Shown here: positions 45,457 to 58,124 of the stretch, one piece after another
Numbering within the stretch: position 1 is the first letter of the stretch
Layout: each line of letters begins with the position of its first letter
Assembly: GCF_003144245.1 (NCBI RefSeq)
Contig: NW_020289989.1
Coordinates: forward strand, 248,001 to 312,000
DNA length: 64,000 bases
Source: Jaminaea rosea
Lineage: Eukaryota; Basidiomycota; Exobasidiomycetes; Microstromatales
Direction of reading: 5' to 3'
Position numbers and translations under genes: made by a program
Notes under the pieces: model-generated
What the model was told of the DNA's origin: nothing
Database searches by the model: none
Seen by the model: the letters and a program-made list of their open reading frames with translations, nothing else

Positions 45457-47372
45457 ATGCCTACCGACTCCCAGTACCGAGACAGCGACAAGAAAAGGGC
45501 GTGCCTCCTCAGACTACCTTCAGAGCTTCGCGCCCAAATCCTCGAGCTAGCCTGCTGCGGTAGCTCTGCCTCTTCCTCGCCCACCGACAGCGACACGGCC
45601 TTCAAGCTTTGCCTGGTCAGCAAGGCCATTCGGGCGCAGGTGCAAAAGATCCTCTACGAAGTCATATCAATCACAACTCCAAGTGCCCTCATGGAGCTCT
45701 TCGCTACGCTCCAAAGCCGACCTGACTTGGGCGGGGCCGTCAAGGCTTTGCATATCGGCCCGGCGTCACATCTGCACCCAAGATGGTGGCCGATGCAATC
45801 TCTAGGAGATCTCACGGCAAAGAAATTCAAGAAGGAGGGAGCATGGATCACCCACTCCATCCGGGATGAGGGTCTTCTGCCTCACGGTTGCTCGCTGGAG
45901 CGCAAGTGGCGTTTAGGCGCCTCTGATGACGACCTCAAGTGTTTTGACGATGCAGTGTACGATGCACTCATTGTTGCGCAGGTGACGCTGAAAGTCAATT
46001 TGATGCAGTGCCGGTCTGAGCTGGATGGGTCGTGTAGCCTAAGCTCGGTGAGTGCGAGCAACATCAACGTCTTGATCGCAGTATCTGCCTATCACATTGA
46101 CGTCTGTATTTGCTTCTTGTCAGGCCGTCTGGCTAATGAGGGTGCTCGAGCTGCAGGCTGTCCTTGATCTTTACCTCACGGAAATGCGCAGGCTTGAAGA
46201 TCGACAAGGGCGCGCCATTGAGCCTTGTCGACGTATTCAGGAGGACGCCAATGACGTGCCAAGCTGCTCCACCTGTGTCGCATACCCAGCCCTGCGACTC
46301 GAGTTGCCTCACGGCCCTCTCATTTCGGAACAGGATGACGAACTCGTTCACAGCCGAATCTGCTCCGTTCCCGCCCACATAATCACTTATGCGCAGATTC
46401 GTGAGCATCTCGATGCCAGAGGCGCTGCCACGGATCACTTCCACCATCCCATCATCTTCGCAAGGTCGAATCTGCTAAACTGCATCGCCGACATTTCGAC
46501 GCGGGGAGTGTACGATGAGAGTAAATTGCCGGGTGCTCGATTGACCGCGACAGGGCGAAACAGCGGAAATCGAGAGACAGGAGGGGCAGCAACAACGGCA
46601 ACCCTCATCAGAGCCGCTCGCTCCATTCTGCGTCAGTTGGCCAAGCTACAAGATCTCTCCGTCACAGGCTTCCTCAGCTACGCCCTCAAGGACATGCTTG
46701 GGCAGCTCGTCTCCGTGAGCAGCCTGTCCATCGGCCCTCTAACGGCTAGGAGGAACGGAACTTGTCTGGTGATTCTTGATGACGCAGGATTGTGCAGCCT
46801 GGAGCAGCTACGCATCTGTGGCCTCGATGGGGCCGAGCAAGCAACGGCCTTCATCACCAGCAGATCGCTTGCTCCAAGGCTTGCCAGCGTGCAGTGGGAC
46901 ATGAGAAAAGCACCGGCCTCTCCTCACCGGTGAGTGCAACGGGTTCGATCGACGAGATTGAGCATGCTAGAGCTTTTCAGACTGTCTAGTCGCTCACCTT
47001 GCCGCTTTCTGCCTGTCTTTGTTTCGCAGCGTCGCCCAATTGATCCAGGCCCTGGAGCAGCGCATCACTTCAAGCGTCTTTTCCTCTCCGGAGGAGAATA
47101 CGAGCATCCTCTCAAGCCTCGAAAGGTGCCGCGTCAATTCTCGGGATGTCTCTCACGGACAGCATCGGCAAGCACAGCAGAGCATTGACATCCTTCTGCA
47201 GCCATTTGTTCTTGCTACCATGCTTTCCCTCGGCAACTCGAAAGAAAATGGCCGGACAATCTGGACTACTGGCGTGGTGACACACTCTGAATCCGACCTT
47301 CTGCGCATCGTGAAGCGTGACGTCCGAGAGCCTCCCTGGTTTGATTGTGATCTCGAGCGCGCAGGCGTGTAG
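45457..47372 (+). CDS. F-box-like array, copy 1 (shortened C-terminus)
   Basis: Exons 45457-46047, 46124-46929 and 47030-47372 give 579 residues. Exon 1 carries the F-box-like start LLRLPSELRAQILELACCGS, then LCLVSKAIRAQVQKILYEVI and a WW motif (HPRWWPMQ). Exon 2 starts AVWLMRVLELQAVLDLYLTE, includes the family block REHLDARGAATDHFHHPII and an LRR-like part (LVSVSSLSIGPL...LEQLRICGLDG) and ends LASVQWDMRK. Exon 3 reads to a TAG at 47370. The bases after that TAG continue in the same frame as NWYEDTKKWWEEC to a TGA, matching the conserved family tail, so this copy has lost its last 21 residues or so. The F-box role (SCF substrate adaptor) is inferred only from the N-terminal pattern. Confidence 0.8.
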
Positions 47373-47737
47373 AACTGGTATGAGGATACGAAAAAGTGGT
47401 GGGAGGAGTGCGTCAGCAGCCGGCGCAGAGGAGGTTGAGATGTGTGTGGTGGACAGGCGCGTATTTGATTCACTGATGCTCACAAAACCGATCCCTGGTC
47501 AAATGAGATCCGAAAAGATCTCTCGTATCTCCTGCGAGTGATGACGATTATCGCGCAACGAAAGTCTACTGCGACTGGCTACTTAGTTGCCCCACCTCGC
47601 TCGTCTGCTTTCCGTAGGCCCGTGCGCCCGTGCAAAACGGAAGGCCAAGTCGCGTTTGCAGGCGGAGGGTGCGCGCGGCTCTTGCTTTCGTTCCCCTCAC
47701 TCCATCTTCACCTCTTTGGTGGTCGTCTGTTGCCAAT
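47373..47737. other. Intergenic between array copies 1 and 2
   Basis: The first 63 bases continue the frame of copy 1 past its stop (the conserved WWEEC tail). The rest is the leader and promoter of copy 2. Confidence 0.6.
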
Positions 47738-49868
47738 ATGGCGTCCTCATCGCATTGCAATCGCATCGACACGCGCGGGGACCCTCAAGGCACTGCAACG
47801 CCCTCCTCTTTCTTCAGCCTTCCAGCAGAGCTGCGCAACCGCATCCTGACATTTGCCTGCCAAGGTCCAGTCTTTGGCCCGACCCTCACCGGCCATCGAT
47901 CCCCTCTCGCTCTGGACAAGCTCACCACCCTCTCCCTCTGCCTTGTTTGCAAGGACGTCAATGCTCAGGTGACTGAGCTTCTCTACGCAAACATCTCCAT
48001 CACGCGCGGGAGTGAGCTAGTCGAGCTGCTGCGCACGCTTCAAGCGAGACCCGAACTTGGAGAATTGGTCAAGGCTTTACACCTGGGCGCAGACTCGCAC
48101 CTACCGCCTTCTCTGTGGTGGCCACTTCGACCTAAAGGCTATTCAAAGGACGACGCAGACTGCAGCAGAGGACCGTGGATTGTCTCCTCGGTCCAAGATC
48201 AAGACCGCTTACCCCGAGATTGTCCTCCGGGGCGCAAATGGTTTCTGCTAGAGAAGGCTGAGACCAGCCAAGAGGCTGCGGTCATGGATGCCCTCGTACA
48301 AATTCAGACCAAGCTCGATGTCAATCTGGCGAGGCATGCGCGTGATTTTGGCGGGGAAGCGATTCATCCAGTGAGTGAGGGATTCGACCACTCACCAGCT
48401 CAACAGTATGCTGGAAGGACATACTGTAGCTCACTGATCGGATTGATGATTTGCTTTACCAGGAGATCTATCTCATCAGAATGATCGAGGCTCAAGCAGC
48501 GCTCGACTTGTACCTCATGGACATGCGCAGGAGAGAAGATCAAGACGCTCAAAACCCTCGACACGCGAGTTCGTGTGAAAAGTTGGGCAACATTATCTAT
48601 TTCAAGCTCGATCTGCTGAGCAAAGCTCCAGGCGCTTCGCTGGCAGCATCCAGGCAGACCTCACAGCCTCATAGAAGCAGCGAGAACGTTTTCACCATAT
48701 CGTGGAAGGATCTTCGCAACCAGCTCACGACCCGAGGCTCGATGACCGACTACTTCAGCCACCCTTTCATCCATGCCCGAACATCGTTGCACTGGGGCAG
48801 ATTGATAGACAGTATCGACTTTTCTGCCGCGCTGGGATCCGCGAGGACTTCTAATGCTAACGCGGACGACATTTCGGACCAGGGCAGCGAGCAAGATACA
48901 GACCTCAACAGCAGCAGCAGCGACGACGTAGAAAGTGGCAGCTGCGAGGACGAGCTCGCCATTGGCGATCGTTGTGACACTTTGATCGAGTCCGGGCTCG
49001 GTCGACTTGGTTTTGACCTTATCGCTCTCACGCCCGGCGTCCAGCACCTTGCCACATCAAGTATATTCTCTGGCGTACTTCCCAGCAGTTCTGGAAACGA
49101 CACACCCTCCATCTGCTCATTGCAAACTTACTCGCTGGGCCCACGATCGACCAAGAGCAACTCCGCCTTTCTCACTTGCTTGTCGGACCGTCGTTTCCTC
49201 AAGCTGGAAAAGTTGCGTCTCTGCGGACTGACCACTCCAGATTCTGCGATGTGGAGCCTCTCCAACAGGAAGAAGATGCCACAGCTGAAAGAGGTTCAAT
49301 GGGACCTGTCCTCTGCGGAGCATGACTTCATAAAGTGAGCAAGCTTCTGAAACAACCGTGTGCCCCTCAATTTTGATTTCTCCTTCTACTGTACCTTCCA
49401 AACAGCGTTCAAAGCGCCATACGACAGCTGCAGGAGACGCTCAGGAGCAATTCGCCGCGCCTGATTTCGGCAATGCTCCGAGTGCTGCAAGAACAGATGC
49501 AAGCTCAACAGGCAGAGGCTGAAGAGACACCAGGCTCGCGGGAGAGAGCCACCGAGGACTCATCGTCGCTTGCACTCCTTGAGAAGCGTGTCGCATGGGC
49601 AGAGCGCGGTCCTCTTTGGGCCGAGTTTCTTCTTCCTCCTGACATCATAGACTCACTAGTTCACGACACCGAGTCGGCAGAAGAGCGGGAAGCCTGGGGC
49701 AGCGGTCAAGCCTACAGTACCGACGAGTGTCACATCAGGCTCGTGCCAATGGTACCGGGAGACTTCACGTGGGATAAGCAGCGCGGAAAGAAAAGCATCA
49801 AGGAGCGAGCACTGTTCGAGGACGGCAAGCACTGGTGGGAGGAGTGCGTCCTTAGCATGGCAAGGTAG
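47738..49868 (+). CDS. F-box-like array, copy 2
   Basis: Exons 47738-48370, 48463-49334 and 49406-49868 give 655 residues. The F-box-like start is FFSLPAELRNRILTFACQGP, followed by LCLVCKDVNAQVTELLYANI, LVKALHLGADSHL and a WW motif (SLWWPLRPKG). Exon 2 opens EIYLIRMIEAQAALDLYLMD and has NQLTTRGSMTDYFSHPFIHA, a Ser/Asp-rich stretch (SSSSDDVESGSCEDE) where other copies have a Cys-pair insert, and an LRR-like block ending LKEVQWDLSSAE. Exon 3 contains LWAEFLLPPDIIDSLV and the end motif FEDGKHWWEECVLSMAR. Intron phases (0 and 2) are the same as in all copies. The start is the ATG at 47738; the frame is open upstream without ATG. Confidence 0.85.
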
Positions 49869-50412
49869 CGTGGAGGAGAGATTGAAGGTGGCGTGAGCGG
49901 AAGGAGGGAGCGAGGACATTCTGTCTGGCCACTTGTTCAGCGTCTTGTTTCCTTTGACCCTCCACGTAGCCGCGAAGCCGGCTTGCGATAATCTTGTACC
50001 GCTTTTTCTCCCGTGCGGCCGCCTTCTCTCTTCCTCTCAATTCCCACGCTTTTTCGCTAGCGAGCCATCTTGACGCTTTCACTTCTTCGCTCAGCCAGAC
50101 CGAGAGGCAAAGATCAAACCGAAATCGAGGCAAAGCCCTGCGGCAGCCACTACGCGGACCCAGTGACTCTTTACTCCCTTTTCATCCTCCCTTCGTAGCT
50201 GCATCTGGCGTGCCGCCAGCTTCTTGCCGGCTGCACCTCGCCCTCCTTTGCCGGCGGCATCTCAACCTCACTCGACTCACTCGCTTGCTCGCTTGCAGCG
50301 AATGTCAGCCACGCATATCGCCCGCCCCGCGGCCAAATCAAGGTGAGACGGCGGACTAGCGCATGTTTGCAACTTGGCTTCCCATCCTCCGCTTCATCTC
50401 GTCGCTGTGACG
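49869..50412. other. Intergenic between array copies 2 and 3
   Basis: This 544-base gap contains no gene. GGCGGACTAGCGC lies at 50350-50362, about 50 bases before the copy 3 ATG, and resembles elements upstream of other copies. Confidence 0.5.
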
Positions 50413-52677
50413 ATGGCAAGGGCGGCGCCGACGTCGGCGATGAAGGCCAAGCATCGACTCAGCAGTGACGCGATCTGGGCGGACGAGAGGACAAAGCTCG
50501 TCAAGAACGACGATAGCGAGGACAGCGATCTCAACGAGGCAACTCTGACGGATTTCTGGCGCTTACCTGAGGAGCTGCGCAAAGTCATCTTCGATCTTGC
50601 CATTGGCGCTGGCTCGGAGAGGAGTACGCAGCTAGTCGCAAACCTAGCAAAGGTGTCGCACTACTTTCATGCGCTGTTCAATCCGGTACTCTACGAGCGC
50701 GTCTGCATCATACGACCAAGCACTCTTCTCGCCTTCAGACGTGCTCTCGCGCTTTGCCCAGCCAACGCCCAGCTCGTTCGCAGCCTTTGGCTGGGACCAC
50801 AGGCTGAATTGGCGCCCGATTGGTACCCAGTCCGCATCGAGGACGAGGATGAGGACGAGGAGGGCAATTGGGAAGCCGAAGCCGAAGAGCTCATCTTCTT
50901 CAAGACCTCGCTCGGTACCCGTGACGAAGAGCTGATCCTTCCTCGATGGTGCAAGCCAGAACGCGAGTGGCTTCTCAACTTCCCAGTGCGCACATGTCAA
51001 GAGCAAGCAGCGATCGCTGCAATTCAAACAGCCGCTAGTTCAATCGAAGTCTACTTGGCGGAGCGGCTCCGCGATCAGCATTTCCAAGGCATCGGGATAG
51101 TGAGCCTAATAGCGCAATTGGGGGGGATAAATGTATCGTTGACCAGCTCATCCTCCTGCTCGCGCACAGAATGCCTTCACAGCTCGAATTCTTCAAACTC
51201 AGAGTGCACTCGATCTGTACCTCATGGAAATGAGACGCATCGACGACAGGAACGATATGGTGCACTCGTGGCGCTCAGACTCTCCCTTGCCCAAAGCACC
51301 CACGAAATGTCGCGCTGGCAAATGCCGGCACTACCCTACACTCCGCATCGAGATGAGATTGCAGCACGTCGAGATAGACGAAGGCGCTAAGCAAGCGGCG
51401 AAAGCTAAAGCGGCGAAGAGGAAGAAGTCCAAGAGACAGAGCAAGATCAAGAAGAAAGCAAATAGGGGCTCAGGAATGACGAGAAGCAAGAACAACGCCG
51501 AGCTTGTTTTGACTTTGGATCAACTCAAAGCACATCTCGACCGCCCTGGCGCGCAGACCGACCACTTTGACCACCCGTACATCTACGCCCGCTCCGGACT
51601 CAAGATGCTCTGTCTCGACTATGAAAATCGGATCACCGTCGACTACGATCAAGAAATGAAAGAAGACTTCTACAGCGACGACTACGACTTCAGTGATCCC
51701 TGGGGCCTTGGTGGCGGCTCCCATAATTCTGACCTCGACAGCTACGACTCGGACGAGTCCGTTCTCATCTCGGACTCTGTAATGTCTTTGTCCTCCTCTG
51801 AAGGCTCCTCGGAATGCTCGTCATTCACAAAGAAATCTGAACTTCCGACATCACCAGAGTCGGACAGTAGCTTCAGCTCGTGCGACTTTTTGACCCCTCG
51901 AGTTGGAGGGCAGAGCATGCTCAAGCTCAGTCACTTGATCCTGAAGGCAACTACAAAGCTCGTCAATCTTGGCATCACAGGCTCGTTCGAGAAACTCTTC
52001 CGAAAGCCTTCACCGCTCTCAGGTCTCCGCTATCTCTCCGTGGGACCCCTCTCTCGCCATGAAGCAGCCGGTATCTGCTTTCAGGACGTGCAGCTTCCGA
52101 GCCTCGAGAGATTACGCGTTTGTGGCGACTGCATTGGCAGGGGAACAGCGTGCAACGTAGCCGGAGTGCACAGTAGAAGCCACGAAAGCGATATTTGGAC
52201 GCGGCTGAAAGACTTTCAGTGGGATTTTGGCAGAGCAGAATGCTTCGATGGAGATCCTGGTCATGACTTGTGAGTCTAAGGAGCTGACCTTTTCAGAAGC
52301 AGTTCATGTGAACGAGCACGCTGAGACGTCCATATGACACCTTACCGCGCAGTCTCCTCAGCCTTATCGAAGCGCTACAGGGTGCTTGGCTGCCCGAGGA
52401 TAGAGCAAGAGCGATCAGCGGTCCGCGCTACACGGAGGCTCGTCTGCATCCCCAGTTGGTTGCCACCGTATTGGAGAATGCTCCCTCACCTACGGTACGG
52501 GCTGCCTGGATTGATGGGGGGATCATCAACGACGCACCGCATCGTGTTCGTATCGTAGAGAGTCATGCGACACGCACCGTGGACCCCTGGAGACCAGAAC
52601 AGGACTTGGAAAGGCTGTACACAGATTCGATTCAGTGGTGGGAAGAGAGGGCGCTTGAGGTGAGCTCGCAGATGTAG
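50413..52677 (+). CDS. F-box-like array, copy 3
   Basis: Exons 50413-51099, 51170-52269 and 52353-52677 give 703 residues. F-box-like start: DFWRLPEELRKVIFDLAIGA, then LAKVSHYFHALFNPVLYERV, LVRSLWLGPQAEL and FKTSLGTRDEELILPRWCKP. An acidic run (EDEDEDEEGNWEAEAEE) interrupts the usual WW region. Exon 2 opens NAFTARILQTQSALDLYLME, then CRHYPTLRI, a very basic Lys-rich tract (KAKAAKRKKSKRQSKIKKKA) that could act as a nuclear signal, HLDRPGAQTDHFDHPYIYAR, an acidic/Ser stretch, and an LRR-like block with LRYLSVGPLSRHE and LERLRVCGDC. Exon 3 has EARLHPQLVATVLENAPSPT, APHRVRIV and ends SIQWWEERALEVSSQM. Confidence 0.86.
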
Positions 52678-53284
52678 GCGACCGGCGGAGGAAGGGATGA
52701 TTGTCGAGGCGATTCCTTGTAAGGTATGTACAGCAATCAGGCTTGAATCATCATATACCCTCTACAATGCTTATCAATAGTCATTTTTAAGGAGTGGCAC
52801 TGGATTTGGAGTACAGGACGCTCGCACTCTCCCTTCTTTTGTTGGCGGCTTGTGCGGGGACTGCCCTGGTCTCCGACGCGCAACTGGCCACGATACTGTA
52901 TGATCACAGACCGTGCGAGGCTTGAGCCGCGTTTCTTTCTTGCCTTAGTACTATACCGTGTCAATCTGGTGACTTTTCCTTCACTCTTCCAGGCAATTCT
53001 TGGGCTGTAGATCGTGACGGCCGGCGCAAGACATTGCCTCAGCGGCAATGAACCTGCCAAGCAGCGACCCAGCAAGAGCGTCAAAAGCGACAACGACAAC
53101 CGACGCTTGGTTCTCCTGGCGGTGCCCTCTGCCCTCGGCGGCGCGTGCCGTCGGACTGAGCGAGAAGGGCGCACTGGCGCTCGGGCCTCATCGATGCTTC
53201 TTTGTCTGCGTCACACCCTCATCGCATCTTCCTTTACGACGTCTCTCTGCCCAATTCGCTCTTTCAAACCTCCCTCAATCCGAC
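52678..53284. other. Intergenic between array copies 3 and 4
   Basis: This 607-base gap is AT-richer in its first half (3' flank). A GGGCGCACTGGCGC element lies at 53167-53180, about 105 bases before the copy 4 ATG. The frame of copy 4 extends open to 53048, but that part looks like leader. Confidence 0.5.
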
Positions 53285-55640
53285 ATGCGGGCAGGAGGAA
53301 AGCGTCAGCCAAGCAAAGCCAGCAACAGCCATACGCGCGCATCCAAAAGAGGCAAGCGTCATCACCATCACCTCTCACTCGCCGGCTTCTGGACCCTGCC
53401 ATCCGAGTTGCGCTCCCTCATCCTCAGCCTGGCCTGCTATAAGAGCACATCCGTCAGCGACAAGTGCCCGCGTCTCGACACAAAGACTACCCTCAGCCTA
53501 GCTCGCACGTCGAGATTCTTCCACCTGGCAGTCGGCGATCGACTCTGGACGCAGCCCAAGATCGACCGCCCATCAAAGCTCATTGCTTTCCATAGAGCCC
53601 TTGTGCGATACCCCGAGAAAAGTCTGCTCGTCAAGTCACTTCATCTTGGCCCACTTCAGACCATCGGCGAGGGATGGTGGCCAATTCGATTTCCCATCCA
53701 CGACGATGAGGACTACGACGAATATAGTGACTATGAAGTCTACGAACAGAACAACGAGGAAGTTGCCAAGAACTTTGCAAGGAACGCCGTGCTGATTTGC
53801 ACATCGCTGGGACACTTGGACAAAGACAAGAGCCCAAGGTGGTGCAAACCAAACGCTGAATTCTTGTGGGGCGATACTCGGCAAGACTGTGCTCGACGAG
53901 CTATTCAGGCTGCCTTGCAAGCTGCTGCACTTGCCCTTGACGTCGATCCCAGCAAAGAGCGCTATTTCAAACCTTCTGTAGCGATGGTGAGTGAGGCTAC
54001 GGTGGCAAATGACTAGACTATCTTTCAATTCAGCTGACCCGACTTCCATCCGGCTCATGACCGGCAGCATCTGTATGCCATTCGAATGATGCGAATGCAG
54101 GCTGCCCTGGACCTCTACTTGATGGAGATGCGGCAGATCGAGGATCGATGCTCATACCCCTCTATTCCTATACCGTCGGCTGAGCCGAGCTCTGATGGTG
54201 ACGCCTATCGCTGTGCCATAGTCTGCCACCACTATCCACAATTGCACATTGCAAGATCTGCCGGCGAGAGTAATTGTCGAGCAAGCCAAACAGGCAGAGG
54301 CAAGGGGAAAGCAGAGGCGGACAAAGTCATTTCCAGCAATTCGGGGAGCACAAGCACTTCAACAGGACCTGACGGCTACAGCAAGCATCTTAACGACTCA
54401 CAGAGAGACTTCGGCGACCAGCCATATAGACTTACGTGCGCTCAACTCGATGAGCATATAGGTAGGAAAGGGGGACCAGCAGATCACTTCGAACATCCAC
54501 TACTTATCGCCCGCTCTGGACTCAAGCTGCTTCATCCTTCAAATTGTGGCCAATTGCTCGTCGACTGGAATCATCACCACTGCAGATCTTACCATGACCC
54601 CTTAGAAGAGGAGGAAGGAGGACATTGTATCTGCTGCGGCACGGCGGCAGCTTTGCGAGAGGAGTTGGAGGACGACGACAGCTCTGTCTGTGATGAGTGC
54701 ATCTCGCAGTCCCAAGCTTGCCAAGCCGGTACGGTCCCCTCTGATCCCAAGACCCTTCGCGACATACTTGGAATGGCGCGCGGAGTTCTCAGCCTCACAC
54801 CCAATGCAGTGAATCTATCTTGCTCAAGCTACCTCCATCGCTTCCTCTGGTTCGGAAACACACCTCCGTTCAACAAGCTGCGATTCCTTTCCGTTGGTCC
54901 CTTCCCGCCTTCCCTCGAAGACCGACCAGGATTCAATCGCACCAGCTTTACGAATGTTGAGAAGCTGCGCATCTGTCCTAATCCAGTCGAAAGGTGGGCC
55001 TCGACAGCGGATGCTGGATCAGACGACCCACTCCCTGCACTCAAGAACCTGCAATGGGACTACGGAGGCCAATACGATGAGCAGCGGTGAGCCTGGGGCG
55101 TGACCGGCGCTGTAGAGATAAGTCACAGGGGTTTGAGAGCTGACATCTTGAATCATTCCGCTCAGCTGGACCGTCGGCGCTGCTTCAGCTGAAATGTTCC
55201 ACCTCGTCAATGCGTTCCAAGGACGGCCTCGACCACAGGGGCAAGGCGAATACCACCCTCCGGTCAGCAGCGCCGACTTCTGGTTCCTCGTATCTGCATC
55301 AGCAGCAGGACGATCCGTACACATTGAGGTGCGGCTGCCAGCACGGACTGTCAAGGCACTGCTTAAGAGTTGCTCTCAGTCTCTACGTGAGGCCTGGACA
55401 GACGGCTTGGCCGTCGAGGATGCACCTCATCGTCTCAAGCTCGTAGCAAACGACGGGATAGAACGTTTGATACGACCTCCGCAAGGCAGTGCTTGTCTTC
55501 TTCAGTCGGAGGAAGACCTCGATGTTCAGTTCACGAACGGCGAGGAGTGGTTTGAAGAGAGGGCGTGGGAGTGTGAGAATGAGGACGAGCACAAGAGACT
55601 CGGGCAGGCGACGGTTCGCAGCGAGGCTGAGAAGGAGTAG
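53285..55640 (+). CDS. F-box-like array, copy 4 (with Cys-pair insert)
   Basis: Exons 53285-53986, 54068-55086 and 55166-55640 give 731 residues. Exon 1: GFWTLPSELRSLILSLACYK, LVKSLHLGPLQTI, GWWPIRFPIH, then CTSLGHLDKDKSPRWCKPNA. Exon 2: HLYAIRMMRMQAALDLYLME, CHHYPQLHIA, LDEHIGRKGGPADHFEHPLL, followed by two Cys pairs about 22 residues apart (HCICCGTA ... SVCDECIS), a likely small metal-binding loop, then LTPNAVNLSCSSYLHRFLWF, LRFLSVGPFPPSLED, VEKLRICPNPV and LKNLQWDYG. Exon 3: FWFLVSASAAGRSVHIEVRL, LKSCSQSLREAWTDGLAVED, APHRLKLV and EEWFEERAWECENEDE. A longer frame upstream (from 53048) is treated as leader because other copies start 20-40 residues before LPSELR. Confidence 0.86.
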
Positions 55641-55924
55641 CGCATTTGCTGAAGACGTGTCATTTGAGCTCAATTGTCTTGTTCAAAGCGCAAACCTGTC
55701 GAGCAGGATTTGCCTAGCAGAAACAAAGACGCAATTGGGGCCAGCGGGACAAATAAAGCAATGCCGCTCGAGCCCCTTCGGGCCGCTTGCTATCCGTCGA
55801 TGGCCCGTGTGCTCCAGCTGAGGGGACTCGCGCTCGGGCCGCTGTTCCTCCTTTCTCACCATCAACATCTAATCGCACGCGACATCGACAAGTCCTCCCG
55901 CATCCACCGTCTTTGACGAACAGC

Positions 55925-58124
55925 ATGACACCAGGATCAAAGCATCAGCGAGGACAGAGTAACGCAGCGGAAGGACGCCCAACTAAAGCCGTCAAAGCCA
56001 GCCAGGCGCACACTCTGCCAGGCTTTTGGAGGCTGCCCTCCGAGCTGCGTGCCTTGATCTTCGACTTGGCCTGCTATCTCTCGACACGAGCGCAAGACAA
56101 GCGTCTGCGCTTGGATCAGAAGACCGTCGCTAGCCTTTCTCGCACATCTCGTCACTTTCATTCCCTGTACAACAATCTGCTTTGGCGACATGTGAAGATC
56201 GACCGACCGTCTACGCTGGCCGCAGTCTTCGCTAGCTTGAACAGCAATCCCAAGAACGGGTTGCATGTCAGATCGCTTCACGTAGGTCCACTGGAAGGGT
56301 TGGCCGCGGGTTGGTGGCCAACACGTTTTGTCAGTCCGAGTGACGTAGGAAGCGAGCACGAGAAGCATGCTGAGCTGGCTGGCATATTCAACAAGGACAC
56401 GACATGGATTCACACCTCTTTGACAGAGAATGAGGCGGCAATGAGGCCAAAGTGGTGCCCGCCTACGGCCGCGTTTGCATGGGAAGATACACGAAAGGGT
56501 TGCGTGCGTCAAGCCGTCACACGGGCAATGCGAGCTGCAGCGGACGACCTCGGAGTAGATCCTACCGTAGCCGGGTACAAGCGCTTTGCAGGAAATCTCG
56601 TGAGGACGGCCGTGATCTCCTGCTCTGACGCCAAGCTGACTCTTTGTACCTTCTGTTGCGACGGCATTTCCCCACCTGTACATGCAGGACGAACATACGG
56701 AAGCCCTTATGCGGTTGCAAGCCGCTCTAGACTTGTACCTTATCAAGATGAGGCAGATTGAGGATGCGAAAGGCTGGCCCGTACGGCCATCGCGGGTGGC
56801 GAGCCGTTTCCTCGACAACGGCGCCAACTGTCGCGACGCTGACTGTCAGCATTATCCGCGGTTGCGCATTGCGCCATCGTCAGGGGCAAAAAGCCACACA
56901 GGAGCGTTGGACAGCTCAGGCACCTGCGTCGGCTACGACTGCAATGATGATAAAAGGGTCATCGACACCGATGACACAATTCTTCGGCTCACTTACGCGG
57001 ATCTGGACGCTCGCACCGACAGGGAGACTGGGCAAGCAGATCACTTTGATCATCCCCTCATTCTCGCTCGGTCCGGAAGGAGAATGCTCATTCCAAGCGA
57101 CCTTGGGCATCCTTGGGTAGATTGGGACCGTACGGAGTGCCGCCGATATTACGGCAGACGGCGATACGAAGACGGCTACTGCGTCAGCTGTGGTATTGAA
57201 GGGTTCCGCTCACCTGAATTTGCTCAATACGAGGATTATGGAGGCTTTCTCTGCCGGGGATGCGCAGACCCACTCGACAGGACCAAAATTGCAACCGATC
57301 TCACCAGCCACAAGAGCATGCCCGGAATCGAAGCTCTGGCCGGCCGCATTGTCCGCATGACGCCTAGCGTCGTGAATTTGTCCTACACAAGCTATCTCGG
57401 TGAGGGTGTATCGGTGCCATGCATGTTACTCAACAAGCTACGCTCTCTCTCCGTCGGCCCTTTACCGCCAACGTGGGAGGCTGCGCCCACTTTCACTCGC
57501 ATCGGGCTGCCTAGCCTGGAAAAGCTTCGCGTTTCTCCAAATTGTCTGGACGCCGCGTTAGCAAGCAGACTTGTCAACAAAGATGGACCTCTACCGCATC
57601 TTAAAGACCTACAGTGGGATCATGGACAGCGTTATGACTACCGATGGTAAGTGGTAGCCCGCGAACAGAGTCCAGGACAAGTGCGTCTCGCGAAGTCATG
57701 GTGACAAACTGTTCCGCACGTACCGCACAGGCGCCCAGCTTTTGCACAGATTGCTCCGATACTGGATGCACTTCAAGGCTATCCTGTCCCGGCTGGATCT
57801 GCTCGCAGCTCCTGGTTGCCAGCCATCGTACCTTCCATCGAGACGGCTCAGCATCACGTCCGCATTGAGGCCCGACTGCAGCGCGCAGCCATTGAAGAGC
57901 TGCTCGACAAGGCCGGCTCGCCTTCGCTTCGATCTGCGCGAGAACATGGCCTCTCAGTCCCTGATGCGCCCCATCGGCTCCAGCTGTTACCGATCAGCGC
58001 TGACAGGTATCCATCTGCGGAAAACAAGAGCTGGCACCTTGAAGAGGATCTCGTTGCACACATGAAGAACAGCGAGATATGGTTCGAAGAGAGAGCATGG
58101 GAGTGTGAGAACGGCGATCTGTAG
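55925..58124 (+). CDS. F-box-like array, copy 5 (with Cys-pair insert)
   Basis: Exons 55925-56599, 56688-57646 and 57731-58124 give 675 residues. Exon 1: GFWRLPSELRALIFDLACYL, LSRTSRHFHSLYNNLLWRHV, VRSLHVGPLEGLAAGWWPTR and HTSLTENEAAMRPKWCPPTA. Exon 2: DEHTEALMRLQAALDLYLIK, CQHYPRLRIA, QADHFDHPLILARSGRRML, VDWDRTECRRYYG, two Cys pairs (YCVSCGIEG ... LCRGCADP), LTPSVVNLSYTSYL-type LRR-like block (as MTPSVVNLSYTSYLGEG), LRSLSVGPLPPTWE, LEKLRVSPNCLD and LPHLKDLQWDHGQ. Exon 3: FAQIAPILDALQG, VRIEARLQRAAIEELLDKAG, APHRLQLLPIS and EIWFEERAWECENGDL. It is nearest in sequence to copy 4, judged by eye. Confidence 0.86.

Noticed and set aside
52737-53174. Minus-strand frame between array copies 3 and 4
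   Set aside because: Low complexity, Arg/Ser-rich, no family similarity to the array; probably chance in the leader of copy 4.
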